Source of the DNA: Butyricicoccus intestinisimiae
GTDB taxonomy: Bacteria > Bacillota > Clostridia > Oscillospirales > Butyricicoccaceae
Assembly: GCF_018918345.1 (NCBI RefSeq)
Contig: NZ_JAHLQI010000002.1
Coordinates: 434,001 to 498,000 of the forward strand
DNA: 64,000 nucleotides
Direction: 5' to 3'
Part shown: positions 24,968-33,568 of the stretch, in pieces
Numbering within the stretch: position 1 is the first letter of the stretch
How the letters are laid out: each line of letters opens with the position of its first letter
The notes under the pieces: model-generated
Seen by the model: the letters and a program-made list of their open reading frames with translations, nothing else
What the model was told of the DNA's origin: nothing
The model's database searches: none
Translations under genes and position numbers: made by a program

Positions 24968-24995
24968 ATTATACCATAGAATTTGTATAAGACAA
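24968..24995 (-). promoter_or_regulatory. Promoter of the YhaN-like gene
   Basis: Minus-strand TTGTCT (24995-24990), 16-base spacer, TATAAT (24973-24968). Confidence 0.65.
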
Positions 24996-25167
24996 CCAAC
25001 TGTTTGGAATTTCTTTTGCTCCGCCGGCATCCTGCACTGCGCATAAGGAATAAATCCCAGTCCGGTGCAGAAAATTCGTCTCTCCGACAAAATTGTACCA
25101 TTTTTCCGCCGCATTCTGCGCAATCTTCCCGTATATCACCATCATGTGCGCATGAATCCAAATGCTT

Positions 25168-25195
25168 TTACCAGAAAATCAGGTTTTTCTGGTAA
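25168..25195. promoter_or_regulatory. Inverted repeat in the 24917-25472 gap
   Basis: TTACCAGAAAA and TTTTCTGGTAA, perfect 11-base arms around 6 bases, without a T tract on the plus strand. Role unknown. The rest of 25000-25165 shows no gene that I can support. Confidence 0.4.
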
Positions 25196-25234
25196 TTGTC
25201 TCCACGTTTTACACAACTTTTTTTGAAAAAATGA

Positions 25235-25263
25235 TTTACAAAGTTGTAACATTAGTATAAAAT
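25235..25263 (+). promoter_or_regulatory. Distal promoter of the 4-hydroxybutyrate gene with overlapping palindrome
   Basis: TTTACA (25235-25240), 17 bases, TAAAAT (25258-25263). A palindrome TTACAA-AG-TTGTAA (25236-25249) covers the -35 element. The transcript would meet a weak GCCG/CGGC hairpin and T run ending near 25330, which may attenuate it. Confidence 0.55.
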
Positions 25264-25349
25264 GTAGGTACATAGGAAGGTGCGGGTTTCCCTTCGCCGA
25301 TTGTGTCGAGGCGGCAAGATATTTTTTCTTGTAACTTTATCACTTTCTG

Positions 25350-25378
25350 TTGAAGTTTCGTTTATCTTTTGATACAAT
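25350..25378 (+). promoter_or_regulatory. Proximal promoter of the 4-hydroxybutyrate gene
   Basis: TTGAAG (25350-25355), 17-base spacer, TACAAT (25373-25378). The leader then holds hairpin ACAAAAGGT/ACCTTTTGT (25418-25441), followed by only a few Ts; it could stabilise the mRNA. Confidence 0.65.
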
Positions 25379-25472
25379 TAGAAGCGAGGGTATCAAACAA
25401 TCCGCTCAAGTTTTGGACAAAAGGTTCGTCTGACCTTTTGTTCTACAGAAATTTTTATAGGAGATGTTAAAT

Positions 25473-26648
25473 ATGGATGCTTTTAGCAAGGCTCTGCAGG
25501 CCGACAAGAGAGAAATCGTAATCGCGCCGACCATTTACAAGTTCGATGATTTCAAGGGATTCGCTGAGGAATTCAAGCTGGGTGAGAGAGACTGCGTTCT
25601 GACCAACGAGTTTATCTACAAGCCGTTCATGGAGGAACTGGGTCTGAAGTGTAACTTCGTATTCCAGGAGAAGTTCGGCGGCGGCGAGCCGTCTGAGGCT
25701 ATGATCGAGACCATGTACGAGGCTATTCCGTACGATTCTTACGATCGCGTTATCGCAGTAGGCGGCGGCGCTATCATGGACCTGTGCAAGCTGCTGGGCT
25801 GCAAGCGTCCGAATTCCGTACATGAGCTGTACTTCAAGCGCGAGCCGGTTGTACATGAGAAGGAAGTTATCGCTATCCCGACCACCTGCGGCACCGGTTC
25901 CGAAGTTACCAACATTTCCGTTGCTATCGTAAAGGACGAGAAGGACGGCAAGCTGACTGGCGGCGACACCAAGCTGGGTCTGGTATCCGACGATATCATC
26001 CCGAACAAGGTTTGCCTGGTACCGGATCTGCTGAAGACCCTGCCGTACAAGCCGTTCGCAGCTTCTGCTATCGACGCGCTGATTCATGCAACCGAGTCTT
26101 TCCTGTCCCCGCATCGTAAGACCACCACTTCTGAGATGTTCTCCGTAAAGGCTATGGAGATGATTCTGGAAGGCTTCCGCCGCATCGCTCTGGAAGGTCC
26201 GGACGCTCGCATGGATTACCTGGGTGAGTTCGTACATGCTTCCCTGTTCGCAGGCATCGCATTCCTGAAGGCTGGCTGCGCTACCGTTCATGGTATGTCC
26301 TTCCCGCTCGGCGGCACCTATCATGTACCGCACGGCGAGTCCAACTACGCGCTGTTCGGCAAGATTCTGGAGATGTACGAAGAGTACGAGCCGGCTGGCG
26401 AGCTGGGCAAGTTCAAGGAAATCGTTGCTCGCTGCCTGGGCTGCTCCAAGGACGACGCTCTGCGCACCCTGAACGTAACTCTGGAGAAGGTTCTGCATCT
26501 GAAGCCGCTGCATGAGTACGGCTTCAAGGAAGAGGACATCAAGGCATTTGCTCAGTCGGTTGATGCTAACCAGCAGCGCCTGATCACCAACTCTTACCGT
26601 CCGTGGAGCATTGAGCTGTCCGAGCGCGTATACAAGGAGTGCTTCTAA
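25473..26648 (+). CDS. 4hbD: 4-hydroxybutyrate dehydrogenase, iron-containing alcohol dehydrogenase family
   Basis: Interconverts 4-hydroxybutyrate and succinate semialdehyde with NAD(H). The 391-residue protein has the family III nucleotide motif VGGGAIMDLCK and the iron ligands in SAIDALIHATESFLS (Asp, His) and VHGMSFPLGG...HVPHGESN (two His). The N-terminus (AFSKALQADKREIVIAPTIY) differs from ordinary butanol dehydrogenases and matches the 4HbD group; the neighbouring abfD supports this. ATG 25473 is 9 bases from AGGAG; an earlier ATG at 25464 touches that site. Codon use is strongly biased (GCT, GTT, CTG), suggesting very high expression. Confidence 0.88.
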   Translation: MDAFSKALQADKREIVIAPTIYKFDDFKGFAEEFKLGERDCVLTNEFIYKPFMEELGLKCNFVFQEKFGGGEPSEAMIETMYEAIPYDSYDRVIAVGGGAIMDLCKLLGCKRPNSVHELYFKREPVVHEKEVIAIPTTCGTGSEVTNISVAIVKDEKDGKLTGGDTKLGLVSDDIIPNKVCLVPDLLKTLPYKPFAASAIDALIHATESFLSPHRKTTTSEMFSVKAMEMILEGFRRIALEGPDARMDYLGEFVHASLFAGIAFLKAGCATVHGMSFPLGGTYHVPHGESNYALFGKILEMYEEYEPAGELGKFKEIVARCLGCSKDDALRTLNVTLEKVLHLKPLHEYGFKEEDIKAFAQSVDANQQRLITNSYRPWSIELSERVYKECF

Positions 26649-26695
26649 GCTCCCGTTCTGTTGGAACCCAACACTATAACCGTTAGCTTGTGAAA

Positions 26696-26735
26696 CGCAG
26701 CGGGTATCGTCCGCGGTACTCGCTGCGCTTTTGCT
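26696..26735 (+). terminator. Terminator after 4hbD
   Basis: CGCAGCG (26696-26702) pairs with CGCTGCG (26721-26727), with a further inner GTA/TAC pairing; CTTTTGCT follows. Confidence 0.65.
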
Positions 26736-26808
26736 ACATAAAACACGTTGATTTTCGCTTGAATATATATTTAAGAGAGAGACGACTAGAGAAAGGATTT
26801 TGATCACC

Positions 26809-28254
26809 ATGATGACCAAAGAACAGTATATTGAGTCCCTGCGCAAACTGCACCTCAATCTGTGGATGTTCGGCAAGAAGGTAGAGAATCCGGTAGACGA
26901 TCCGGTAATCCGCCCGTCTCTGAACTCCTTCGCAGCAACCTATGAGGCAGCAGAGGATCCGCAGTACGCAGATCTGATGATTGCTACCTCCAACATCACC
27001 GGCAAGAAGGTAAACCGCTTCACCCACATGCATCAGTCCACCGACGACCTGATCAAGAAGGTTAAGATGCAGCGTATGCTGGGTCAGAAGACAGCAGCAT
27101 GTTTCCAGCGCTGTGTAGGCATGGACGCAATGAACGCTGTTTATTCTTCCACCTACGAAATCGACGAGGCATGCGGCACCAAGTATCATGAGAACTTTGT
27201 CAAGTTCCTGACCCGCGTACAGGACGAAGATCTGGCAGTTGACGGCGCAATGACCGACGTAAAGGGCGACCGTGGTCTGGCTCCGTCCAAGCAGGCTGAT
27301 CCGGATCTGTTCCTGCACGTTGTAGAGCGTACTCCGGACGGCGTATATGTAACCGGCGCTAAGGCACATCAGACCGGTTTCGTAAACTCCCATGAAGTTC
27401 TGGTTATGCCGACCATCTCCATGCGTGAGGGCGACGAGGATTACGCAATTTCCTTCGCTGTTCCGACCGATTCCGAGGGCATCACCCTGATTTACGGCCG
27501 TCAGTCCTGCGACACCCGTAAGATCGAGGAGTACAACGACATCGACGTTGGCAACAAGGTTTACGGCGGCCACGAAGTACTGGTTATCTTCGACCATGTA
27601 TTCGTACCGAACGATCGCATCTTCCTGAACGGTGAAGTAAAGTTCGCCGGCATGATCGTAGAGCGTTTCGCAGGCTATCATCGTCAGTCCTACGGCGGCT
27701 GCAAGGTTGGTGTAGGCGACGTCCTGATCGGCGCTACTCAGCTGGCAGTTGAGATGGCAGGCTGTGCAAAGGCTTCCCATGTCAAGGACAAGATCATCGA
27801 GATGATTCACCTGAACGAAACCCTGTATGCTTGCGGCATCGCTTGCTCCTCTCAGGGTGCTCCGACCAAGGCTGGCAACTACCTGATCAACCTGCTGCTG
27901 GCTAACGTCTGCAAGCAGAACGTAACCCGTTTCCCGTATGACATCGCTCGTCTGGCACAGGATCTGGCAGGCGGCCTGATGGTAACCCAGCCGTCCGAGG
28001 CTGACTACCGCAATCCGGAGCTGAAGCCGTACATCGAGAAGTACCTGAAGGGTGTTGCTTCCGTTCCGACCGAGGATCGCATGCGCGTTCTGCGTCTGAT
28101 CGAGAACATGACCATGGGTACTGCTGCTGTTGGTTACCTGCCGGAGTCCATGCACGGTGCTGGTTCCCCGCAGGCTCAGCGCATCATGATCGCTCGTCAG
28201 GCTAACATGGAGCAGAAGAAGGCTCTCGCTAAGGCGATTGCTCGCATCGACTAA
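26809..28254 (+). CDS. abfD: 4-hydroxybutyryl-CoA dehydratase / vinylacetyl-CoA isomerase
   Basis: AbfD removes water from 4-hydroxybutyryl-CoA by a ketyl-radical route using a [4Fe-4S] cluster and FAD, giving crotonyl-CoA. The 481-residue protein matches the Clostridium aminobutyricum enzyme closely from MTKEQYIESLRKL to the end. Cluster ligands are all present: two Cys in KTAACFQRCVGMDA (about 98 and 102), His and Cys in FAGYHRQSYGGCKVG. ATG 26809 (followed by a second ATG) is 11 bases from GAAAGGA. This oxygen-sensitive enzyme marks a strict anaerobe. Confidence 0.96.
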   Translation: MMTKEQYIESLRKLHLNLWMFGKKVENPVDDPVIRPSLNSFAATYEAAEDPQYADLMIATSNITGKKVNRFTHMHQSTDDLIKKVKMQRMLGQKTAACFQRCVGMDAMNAVYSSTYEIDEACGTKYHENFVKFLTRVQDEDLAVDGAMTDVKGDRGLAPSKQADPDLFLHVVERTPDGVYVTGAKAHQTGFVNSHEVLVMPTISMREGDEDYAISFAVPTDSEGITLIYGRQSCDTRKIEEYNDIDVGNKVYGGHEVLVIFDHVFVPNDRIFLNGEVKFAGMIVERFAGYHRQSYGGCKVGVGDVLIGATQLAVEMAGCAKASHVKDKIIEMIHLNETLYACGIACSSQGAPTKAGNYLINLLLANVCKQNVTRFPYDIARLAQDLAGGLMVTQPSEADYRNPELKPYIEKYLKGVASVPTEDRMRVLRLIENMTMGTAAVGYLPESMHGAGSPQAQRIMIARQANMEQKKALAKAIARID

Positions 28255-28284
28255 GTGTTTCTGACAAACGGTGCTGAATCTTAG

Positions 28285-28299
28285 ACAATAATTTATTGT
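28285..28299. promoter_or_regulatory. 15-bp palindrome after abfD
   Basis: ACAATAA-T-TTATTGT is perfect. It lies 30 bases after the abfD stop and 80 before the Cys-rich gene; possible operator. Confidence 0.35.
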
Positions 28300-28303
28300 G
28301 ACA

Positions 28304-28345
28304 ACAGGCACTCATAGGGTATTCTCTGTGGGTGCCTGTCTGTCC
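28304..28345 (+). terminator. Terminator or attenuator between abfD and the Cys-rich gene
   Basis: ACAGGCAC (28304-28311) pairs with GTGCCTGT (28332-28339); a T-rich but interrupted tract follows, so some read-through is likely. Confidence 0.55.
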
Positions 28346-28380
28346 GTTTGTTCATTCTTCCTAATTATTTGAGGTTTTTT

Positions 28381-28653
28381 ATGCTTCACTGTGCTGTAAA
28401 ATTCTGCGGCGGCTGCAATCCGATGTACGATCGCGGTGCTGCCTACCGCAACATTGCCGAGACCCTTGCGGGTGTGGCCGATTTCTCCTTGCCCAGAGAT
28501 GGCGAACAGTACGATGTGCTGCTCATCCTGCGCGGATGCACCGGATGTCCATATCTGTATGAGGACATTTCGGCAACCCACCGTATCGTCTGTGCCAGTC
28601 AGAACGAAGCGGATCATGCCGCACAGCGCATCACCGCGCTTTGTGCGCATTAA
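28381..28653 (+). CDS. Small Cys-rich protein with CGGCNPxYDR motif
   Basis: A 90-residue soluble protein of unknown function sitting between abfD and the CoA-transferase gene. Its N-terminus reads MLHCAVKFCGGCNPMYDRG (Cys residues at about 4, 9 and 12) and the middle has RGCTGCPYL, giving two CxxC-type pairs that could hold an Fe-S cluster or zinc. I have seen the CGGCNPxYDR phrase in small uncharacterised proteins of anaerobes. Start at ATG 28381 with only a weak TTGAGG site; an in-frame ATG at 28348 is less likely. Context suggests a maturation or electron-transfer helper for the dehydratase, which is inference. Confidence 0.72.
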   Translation: MLHCAVKFCGGCNPMYDRGAAYRNIAETLAGVADFSLPRDGEQYDVLLILRGCTGCPYLYEDISATHRIVCASQNEADHAAQRITALCAH

Positions 28654-28726
28654 GTTGTAAACAGGATTTATTTTCAGATGCTTGTGTCTGAAATGAATCG
28701 TTTAATAGAGAAAGGATTTGATACCA

Positions 28727-30295
28727 ATGAAGAAAGTACAGATTGTCTCTCCAGAAGAGGCTGCTCTGCGCGTAAATGACGGCGATACCATCGCTACCGG
28801 CGGTTTTGTAAGCTGTGCCTGCCCGGAAACCTTGTCCATCGCTCTGGAGAAGCGTTTCCTGGAAACCGGTCATCCGAAGGATTTGACCCTGTTTTTCGCA
28901 GCAGGTCAGGGCCATCGTGACGGCACCGGCGGCGACCACTACGGCCATGAAGGCATGGTTAAGCGCGTTATCGGCGGTCACTGGGATCGTGCTCCGAAGC
29001 TGGGTGAACTCGCTCTGAACAACAAGATCGAGGCTTACAACCTGCCGCAGGGCATTATCTCCCACATGTATCGTGACATTGCAGCTCACAACATCGGCAC
29101 GATCTCCCATGTTGGTCTGTACACCTTCGCTGACCCGCGCAACGGCGGCGGCAAGCTGAACGACTGCACCAAGGAAGATCTGGTTAAGCTGATCGAGATC
29201 GAAGGCGAAGAGCGCCTGCTGTACAAGGGCTTCCCGATCGACGTTGTATTCCTGCGCGGTTCCTACTGCGATGAGTTTGGCAACTGCACCGTACATCGCG
29301 AAATCGGCCCGCTGGACGTTACCGCTATGGCTCAGGCTTGTAAGAACTCTGGCGGCAAGGTTATCGTACAGGTTGAGAAGATCGTTCAGGGTGGTTCTCT
29401 GGATCCGAAGCTCGTTGCTATCCCGGGCATCTATGTTGACTGCGTTGTTGTCGGCTCTGACGAAGAGAACATGCAGTGCCTCGGCATGCCGTATGACGGC
29501 GCACTGACCGGCGAATTCCGCATTCCGGTTGACGCTATCCCGTCCATCCCGCTGGATGCAAAGAAGGTTATTGCTCGCCGTGCTGCTATGGAGCTGCCGA
29601 AGGACGCTATCGTAAACCTTGGCACCGGCGCACCGGAGAAGATTGCAAACGTTGCTGCTGAAGAGGGCATTTCCGATTCCATGACTCTGACCGTAGAGGC
29701 TGGTTCCATCGCAGGTGTACCGTACGGCGGAACCCAGTTCGGCGCTGCTGCAAACTCCATGGCTATTCTGCCGCACAACGTACAGTTTGACTTCTATCAG
29801 GGCGGCGGTCTGGACATCGCATTCCTGGGTCTGGCTGAAACTGCTCCGAACGGCGACCTGAACGTATCCAAGTTCGGCACCCGTCTGGCAGGTGCAGGCG
29901 GATTCATCGACATCACCCAGAACGCAAAGAAGGTTTGCTACTGCGGTACCTTTACTGCAAAGGGTCTGCGCACCAAGTGCGAGGACGGCAAGCTGGTTAT
30001 CACCCAGGAGGGTGGCAAGAAGAAGTTTGTAAACCAGGTTGAGCACATCACCTTCTCTGGTATCTACGCAAACAAGGTACATCAGCCGGTTCTGTACATC
30101 ACCGAGCGTGCAGTATTCGAACTGCGTCCGGAAGGCGTTACCCTGATCGAGATTGCACCGGGCATCGACCTGCAGACTCAGATTCTGGATCAGATGGAGT
30201 TCGAGCCGAAGATCGCTTATCAGGAGGACGGCACCATCAAGCTGATGGATTCCCGTATCTTCCGTGACGAGACCATGGGTCTTGCTAACGACTAA
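28727..30295 (+). CDS. Family I acyl-CoA:carboxylate CoA-transferase (Pct/YdiF type)
   Basis: A 522-residue protein with both CoA-transferase family I domains fused: N-terminal half with GDTIATGGFVSCACPE, and C-terminal half with the catalytic glutamate in TVEAGSIAGVP at about residue 324. It moves CoA between acyl-CoA and free acids via a glutamyl-CoA thioester. Between abfD and thiolase its likely job is to activate 4-hydroxybutyrate or release butyrate using acetyl-CoA/acetate; the Clostridium aminobutyricum 4-hydroxybutyrate CoA-transferase is a different, shorter protein, so substrate is uncertain. ATG 28727 lies 11 bases from GAAAGGA. Confidence 0.88.
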   Translation: MKKVQIVSPEEAALRVNDGDTIATGGFVSCACPETLSIALEKRFLETGHPKDLTLFFAAGQGHRDGTGGDHYGHEGMVKRVIGGHWDRAPKLGELALNNKIEAYNLPQGIISHMYRDIAAHNIGTISHVGLYTFADPRNGGGKLNDCTKEDLVKLIEIEGEERLLYKGFPIDVVFLRGSYCDEFGNCTVHREIGPLDVTAMAQACKNSGGKVIVQVEKIVQGGSLDPKLVAIPGIYVDCVVVGSDEENMQCLGMPYDGALTGEFRIPVDAIPSIPLDAKKVIARRAAMELPKDAIVNLGTGAPEKIANVAAEEGISDSMTLTVEAGSIAGVPYGGTQFGAAANSMAILPHNVQFDFYQGGGLDIAFLGLAETAPNGDLNVSKFGTRLAGAGGFIDITQNAKKVCYCGTFTAKGLRTKCEDGKLVITQEGGKKKFVNQVEHITFSGIYANKVHQPVLYITERAVFELRPEGVTLIEIAPGIDLQTQILDQMEFEPKIAYQEDGTIKLMDSRIFRDETMGLAND

Positions 30296-30381
30296 TCTGC
30301 ATTTTGCAGTATCGTCATAGGATTTCGCACGATTTTCAATGGTAAAATTTCGTCAATTTTGAACCTTTTGCCATAAAAACC

Positions 30382-30410
30382 TTGTGAATTTCCGTTTTAT
30401 CATGTACAAT
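30382..30410 (+). promoter_or_regulatory. Promoter upstream of thiolase
   Basis: TTGTGA (30382-30387), 17-base spacer, TACAAT (30405-30410). Confidence 0.6.
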
Positions 30411-30412
30411 GG

Positions 30413-30460
30413 TATCGGGGACAGGGTTCAAAACCGATCCTGTCTCCGATATTTATTTTC
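30413..30460 (+). terminator. Leader hairpin before thiolase, possible attenuator
   Basis: TATCGGGGACAGG (30413-30425) pairs with CCTGTCTCCGATA (30439-30451) (one G-U), followed by TTTATTTTC. It starts right at the predicted transcription start, so it may act as a 5' stabiliser instead of a terminator. Confidence 0.5.
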
Positions 30461-30499
30461 ATTAGCTTTCTGTATAGAAGAAAAAGGAGAATTGGGCAA

Positions 30500-31690
30500 A
30501 TGAATGTTTATATTTGTTCTGCCAAGAGAACCCCGATCGGTTCTTACGGCAAGACCCTCAAGGGCGTAACTGCAAAGACCCTCGGCGTAACCGCTGCTAA
30601 GGCTGCTATCGAGCAGGCAGGCATCGACGTAAACGACATCGACGAGACCCTCACCGGCTGCGTGCTGCAGGGCGGTCAGGGCCAGAACATCGGCCGTCAG
30701 ATCGCTGTAGGCGCTGGTCTGCCGATCACCACCCCGTCTATCACCGTAAACAAGGTTTGTGCATCCTCTATGCGCTGCATGAGCTTGGGCGCTCAGCTCA
30801 TCAAGTCCGGCGATGACCAGGTTGTTCTGGTTGGCGGCGCTGAGTCCATGTCCACCGCACCGTACGTTCTGAAGGAAGCTCGTTGGGGCGCTCGTATGAA
30901 CAACGTTACCATGGTCGACCTGATGGTAAACGATGGTCTGTGGGACATCTTCAACGGCTACCACATGGGTATCACTGCAGAGAACGTAGCTGAGCAGTAC
31001 GGCATTACCCGCGAGATGCAGGACGAGCTGGCACTGGCTTCCCAGCAGAAGGCTGTTGCTGCCATCAAGGCTGGCAAGTTCAAGGACGAAATCGTTCCGG
31101 TTGAAGTAAAGCAGAAGAAGCAGACCATCGTATTTGATACCGACGAGCATCCGCGCGAAGGCACCACACTGGAAGGTCTCCAGAAGCTGCGTCCGGCATT
31201 CAAGAAGGACGGCGGCACGGTAACCGCAGGCAACGCTTCCGGCATCAACGACGCTGCTGCATACATGGTTCTGGCATCTGAGGATTACGTAAAGGCTCAC
31301 AACCTGAAGCCGATGGCTAAGATTAAGTCTTACGGTTCCGTAGGCTGCGATCCGTCCATCATGGGTATTGGCCCGATCGAGTCCACCCGTCAGGCTCTGA
31401 AGCGTGCAGGTCTGACCGTTGACGATCTGGATGTCATCGAATCCAACGAGGCATTTGCTGCTCAGGCTTGTGCAGTAAACAGCACCCTCGGCTTCGATAT
31501 GGACAAGGTAAACGTAAACGGCGGTGCTATCGCTCTGGGTCACCCGATCGGTGCAGCTGGCTGCCGTATCTCTACCACCCTGCTGTACGAAATGATCAAG
31601 CGTGATGCTACCTATGGTCTGGCTACCATGTGCATCGGCGGCGGCATGGGCGAAGCTATCATCCTCGAGCGCGACGAGCTTTGCAAGTAA
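30500..31690 (+). CDS. thlA: Acetyl-CoA acetyltransferase (thiolase)
   Basis: Condenses two acetyl-CoA to acetoacetyl-CoA, the first step of butyrate synthesis. The 396-residue protein has the nucleophilic Cys in [10 protein letters not shown] (about 87), the His motif [10 protein letters not shown] and the second Cys in MCIGGGMG. Length and motifs are those of biosynthetic thiolases. Highly biased codons. It opens the block thl-crt-hbd-hbd, with a leader hairpin upstream and a partial terminator between it and crt. Confidence 0.95.
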   Translation: MNVYICSAKRTPIGSYGKTLKGVTAKTLGVTAAKAAIEQAGIDVNDIDETLTGCVLQGGQGQNIGRQIAVGAGLPITTPSITVNKVCASSMRCMSLGAQLIKSGDDQVVLVGGAESMSTAPYVLKEARWGARMNNVTMVDLMVNDGLWDIFNGYHMGITAENVAEQYGITREMQDELALASQQKAVAAIKAGKFKDEIVPVEVKQKKQTIVFDTDEHPREGTTLEGLQKLRPAFKKDGGTVTAGNASGINDAAAYMVLASEDYVKAHNLKPMAKIKSYGSVGCDPSIMGIGPIESTRQALKRAGLTVDDLDVIESNEAFAAQACAVNSTLGFDMDKVNVNGGAIALGHPIGAAGCRISTTLLYEMIKRDATYGLATMCIGGGMGEAIILERDELCK

Positions 31691-31709
31691 GTATCGTGAA
31701 ATAAGAACA

Positions 31710-31742
31710 CGGGAGGGTGCTGTGCACCCATCCCGCTTTCTT
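31710..31742 (+). terminator. Hairpin between thlA and crt
   Basis: CGGGAGGGTGC pairs with GCACCCATCCCG with one bulge; CTTTCTT follows. Probably a partial terminator that lowers crt relative to thlA. Confidence 0.6.
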
Positions 31743-31798
31743 AGCATATTCGTTTTTCCAAAACAAACAACATAAAAATATGAAGGAGAGCTACAACA

Positions 31799-32608
31799 AT
31801 GACTGACGTTAAAGTTGAGAAAAAGGGTAATGTAGCAGTCATTACCATCGAGCATATGCAGGCAATGAACGCACTGAGCACCGACATGTACACACAGCTG
31901 GAAGAGGCTTTTGATACTGTCGCTGCAATGGAAGACGCATATTGTGTTGTCCTGACCGGTTCTTCCCGTGTCAACAAGAAGGGCAAGACTGTTCAGTCCT
32001 TCGTAGCTGGCGCTGATATTTCCCAGATGTCCACCATGACCGTTGAAGAAGGCAAGTTCTTCGGCAACAATTCCAACCGCGTTTGCTGGAAGATTGAGAA
32101 CTTCAAGCGTCCGGTTATCGCTGCTATCAACGGCTTCTGCCTGGGCGGCGGCGTAGAGCTGGCTATGTCCTGCGACATCCGTATCTGCTCTGAGAACGCT
32201 ACCTTCGGCCAGCCGGAAGTTGGTCTGGGCATCACCCCGGGCTGCGGCGGTACCCAGAGACTGGCTCGTCTGGTAGGCATGGGCAAGGCAAAGGAAATCC
32301 TGTACACTGCTCGTGGCAACTATACCGCTCAGGACGCTCTGGATATGGGTCTGGTTAACTACGTTTACCCGATCGAAACCCTGATGGACGAGGCTATGAA
32401 GCTGGCTGACGAGATCGCTGCACAGGCTCCGATCGCTGTTTCCCTGGTTAAGGAAGCTGTTAACGTTGGTATGCAGACCGACATCAATTCCGCTCTGAAG
32501 TTCGAGGGCAACTGCTTCGCACAGTGCTTCGCTACCGAGGATCAGAAATACGCTATGAAGCACTTCGTTGAGAAGAGCCGCGAGCCGAAGGTATTCAAGA
32601 ACAAGTAA
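31799..32608 (+). CDS. crt: Enoyl-CoA hydratase / 3-hydroxybutyryl-CoA dehydratase (crotonase)
   Basis: Interconverts 3-hydroxybutyryl-CoA and crotonyl-CoA. The 269-residue crotonase-fold protein has the oxyanion-hole stretch SFVAGADISQM, the first catalytic Glu in NGFCLGGGVELAMSCD and the second in FGQPEVGLGITPGCGGTQRL. It carries a slightly longer loop (SSRVNKKGKTVQ) than C. acetobutylicum Crt. Good AAGGAGAG site. Between thlA and hbd it closes the acetyl-CoA to crotonyl-CoA path. Confidence 0.92.
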   Translation: MTDVKVEKKGNVAVITIEHMQAMNALSTDMYTQLEEAFDTVAAMEDAYCVVLTGSSRVNKKGKTVQSFVAGADISQMSTMTVEEGKFFGNNSNRVCWKIENFKRPVIAAINGFCLGGGVELAMSCDIRICSENATFGQPEVGLGITPGCGGTQRLARLVGMGKAKEILYTARGNYTAQDALDMGLVNYVYPIETLMDEAMKLADEIAAQAPIAVSLVKEAVNVGMQTDINSALKFEGNCFAQCFATEDQKYAMKHFVEKSREPKVFKNK

Positions 32609-32649
32609 TTTTTTAGGGAATTGATCGATAAATAGAGGAGATTGAAATA

Positions 32650-33540
32650 ATGAAGGTTTCTGTATTTGGCGCAGGTAACATGGGTGCCCGTATTGCAGAA
32701 GTATTCCTGAAGGCCGGTCATGCGGTTACGATGATCGATATCAAGGAACAGTTCTGCGAAGGCGGTAAGAAGCGTATTGAGGGTGACCTCGCAGGTGCTG
32801 TAAAGCGCGGCAAGATGACGCAGGAAGAAATGGATGCTGCACTGGCAAACCTGACCCTGTCCATCAACCGTCAGGACGCAGCTGGTTCCCAGTTCGTCAT
32901 GGAAGTTATTCTGGAGAGAATGGATCTGAAGGAAGACCTGCTGAAGGATCTGGATGCCATTCTTGACAAGGACTGCATCATTGGTACCAACACTTCTGCG
33001 CTGTCCATCACAGAAATTGCAAGCGCTGTTCCGGCACGTGCAGCAAAGGTTATCGGCGTACACTTCTTCAACCCGGCTCACATCATGAAGCTGGTTGAGG
33101 TTACCCGTTCCATGCTGACCGACGACGAGACATTTAAGACCACCTATGAGCTGATGCAGACGCTCGGCAAGACCCCGATCGCTGTTAACGAGGGCGCAGG
33201 CTTCGTTGTAAACCGTATCCTGATCCCGATGATTAACGAGGCAATCGGCATTTACGCTGACGGCATCGCTTCCCCGTCTGACATTGACCTGGCTATGCAG
33301 CTGGGCGCTGGTCTGCGTTCCGGCCCGCTTCACACCGGTGACCTGGTTGGTCACGATGTAAACCTGGCTATCATGGAAACGCTGTACCGCGAGTCCGGCG
33401 ATGCAAAGTATCGCCCGCATCCGCTGCTGAAGAAGATGGTTCGCGCTGGTCTGCTGGGTCAGAAGACCGGCAAGGGCTTCTTTACTTACGACGGTCCGTT
33501 CGGCAAGGAAATCCCTGGCGGCGACCTGACCATCAAGTAA
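32650..33540 (+). CDS. hbd: 3-hydroxybutyryl-CoA dehydrogenase, copy 1
   Basis: Reduces acetoacetyl-CoA to 3-hydroxybutyryl-CoA. The 296-residue protein has the nucleotide-binding motif VFGAGNMGARIAEV at the start, the catalytic His in GVHFFNPAHIMKLVE (about 139), and the C-terminal helical domain with GAGFVVNRILIPMINEA. It ends 28 bases before a second, closely similar 296-residue copy. Differences cluster in the helical region and surface residues; codon use is as biased as that of crt. Confidence 0.94.
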   Translation: MKVSVFGAGNMGARIAEVFLKAGHAVTMIDIKEQFCEGGKKRIEGDLAGAVKRGKMTQEEMDAALANLTLSINRQDAAGSQFVMEVILERMDLKEDLLKDLDAILDKDCIIGTNTSALSITEIASAVPARAAKVIGVHFFNPAHIMKLVEVTRSMLTDDETFKTTYELMQTLGKTPIAVNEGAGFVVNRILIPMINEAIGIYADGIASPSDIDLAMQLGAGLRSGPLHTGDLVGHDVNLAIMETLYRESGDAKYRPHPLLKKMVRAGLLGQKTGKGFFTYDGPFGKEIPGGDLTIK

Positions 33541-33568
33541 TCTACGGTAGACAGGAAGAGGCGATAGT

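Noticed and set aside
24913-25161. 82-codon minus-strand frame with several Cys, overlapping the YhaN-like start by ATGA
   Set aside because: The promoter at 24968-24995 lies inside it and no ribosome site precedes its ATG; the overlap is probably chance.
28285-28299. Rex redox-repressor site after abfD
   Set aside because: The palindrome lacks the TTGTTAA-type half-sites expected of Rex.
25467-28311. Long minus-strand open frames (469 and 525 codons) opposite 4hbD and abfD
   Set aside because: They are mirror effects of the strong codon bias of the real genes on the plus strand; low-complexity Val/Leu-rich products, no ribosome sites, no known motifs.
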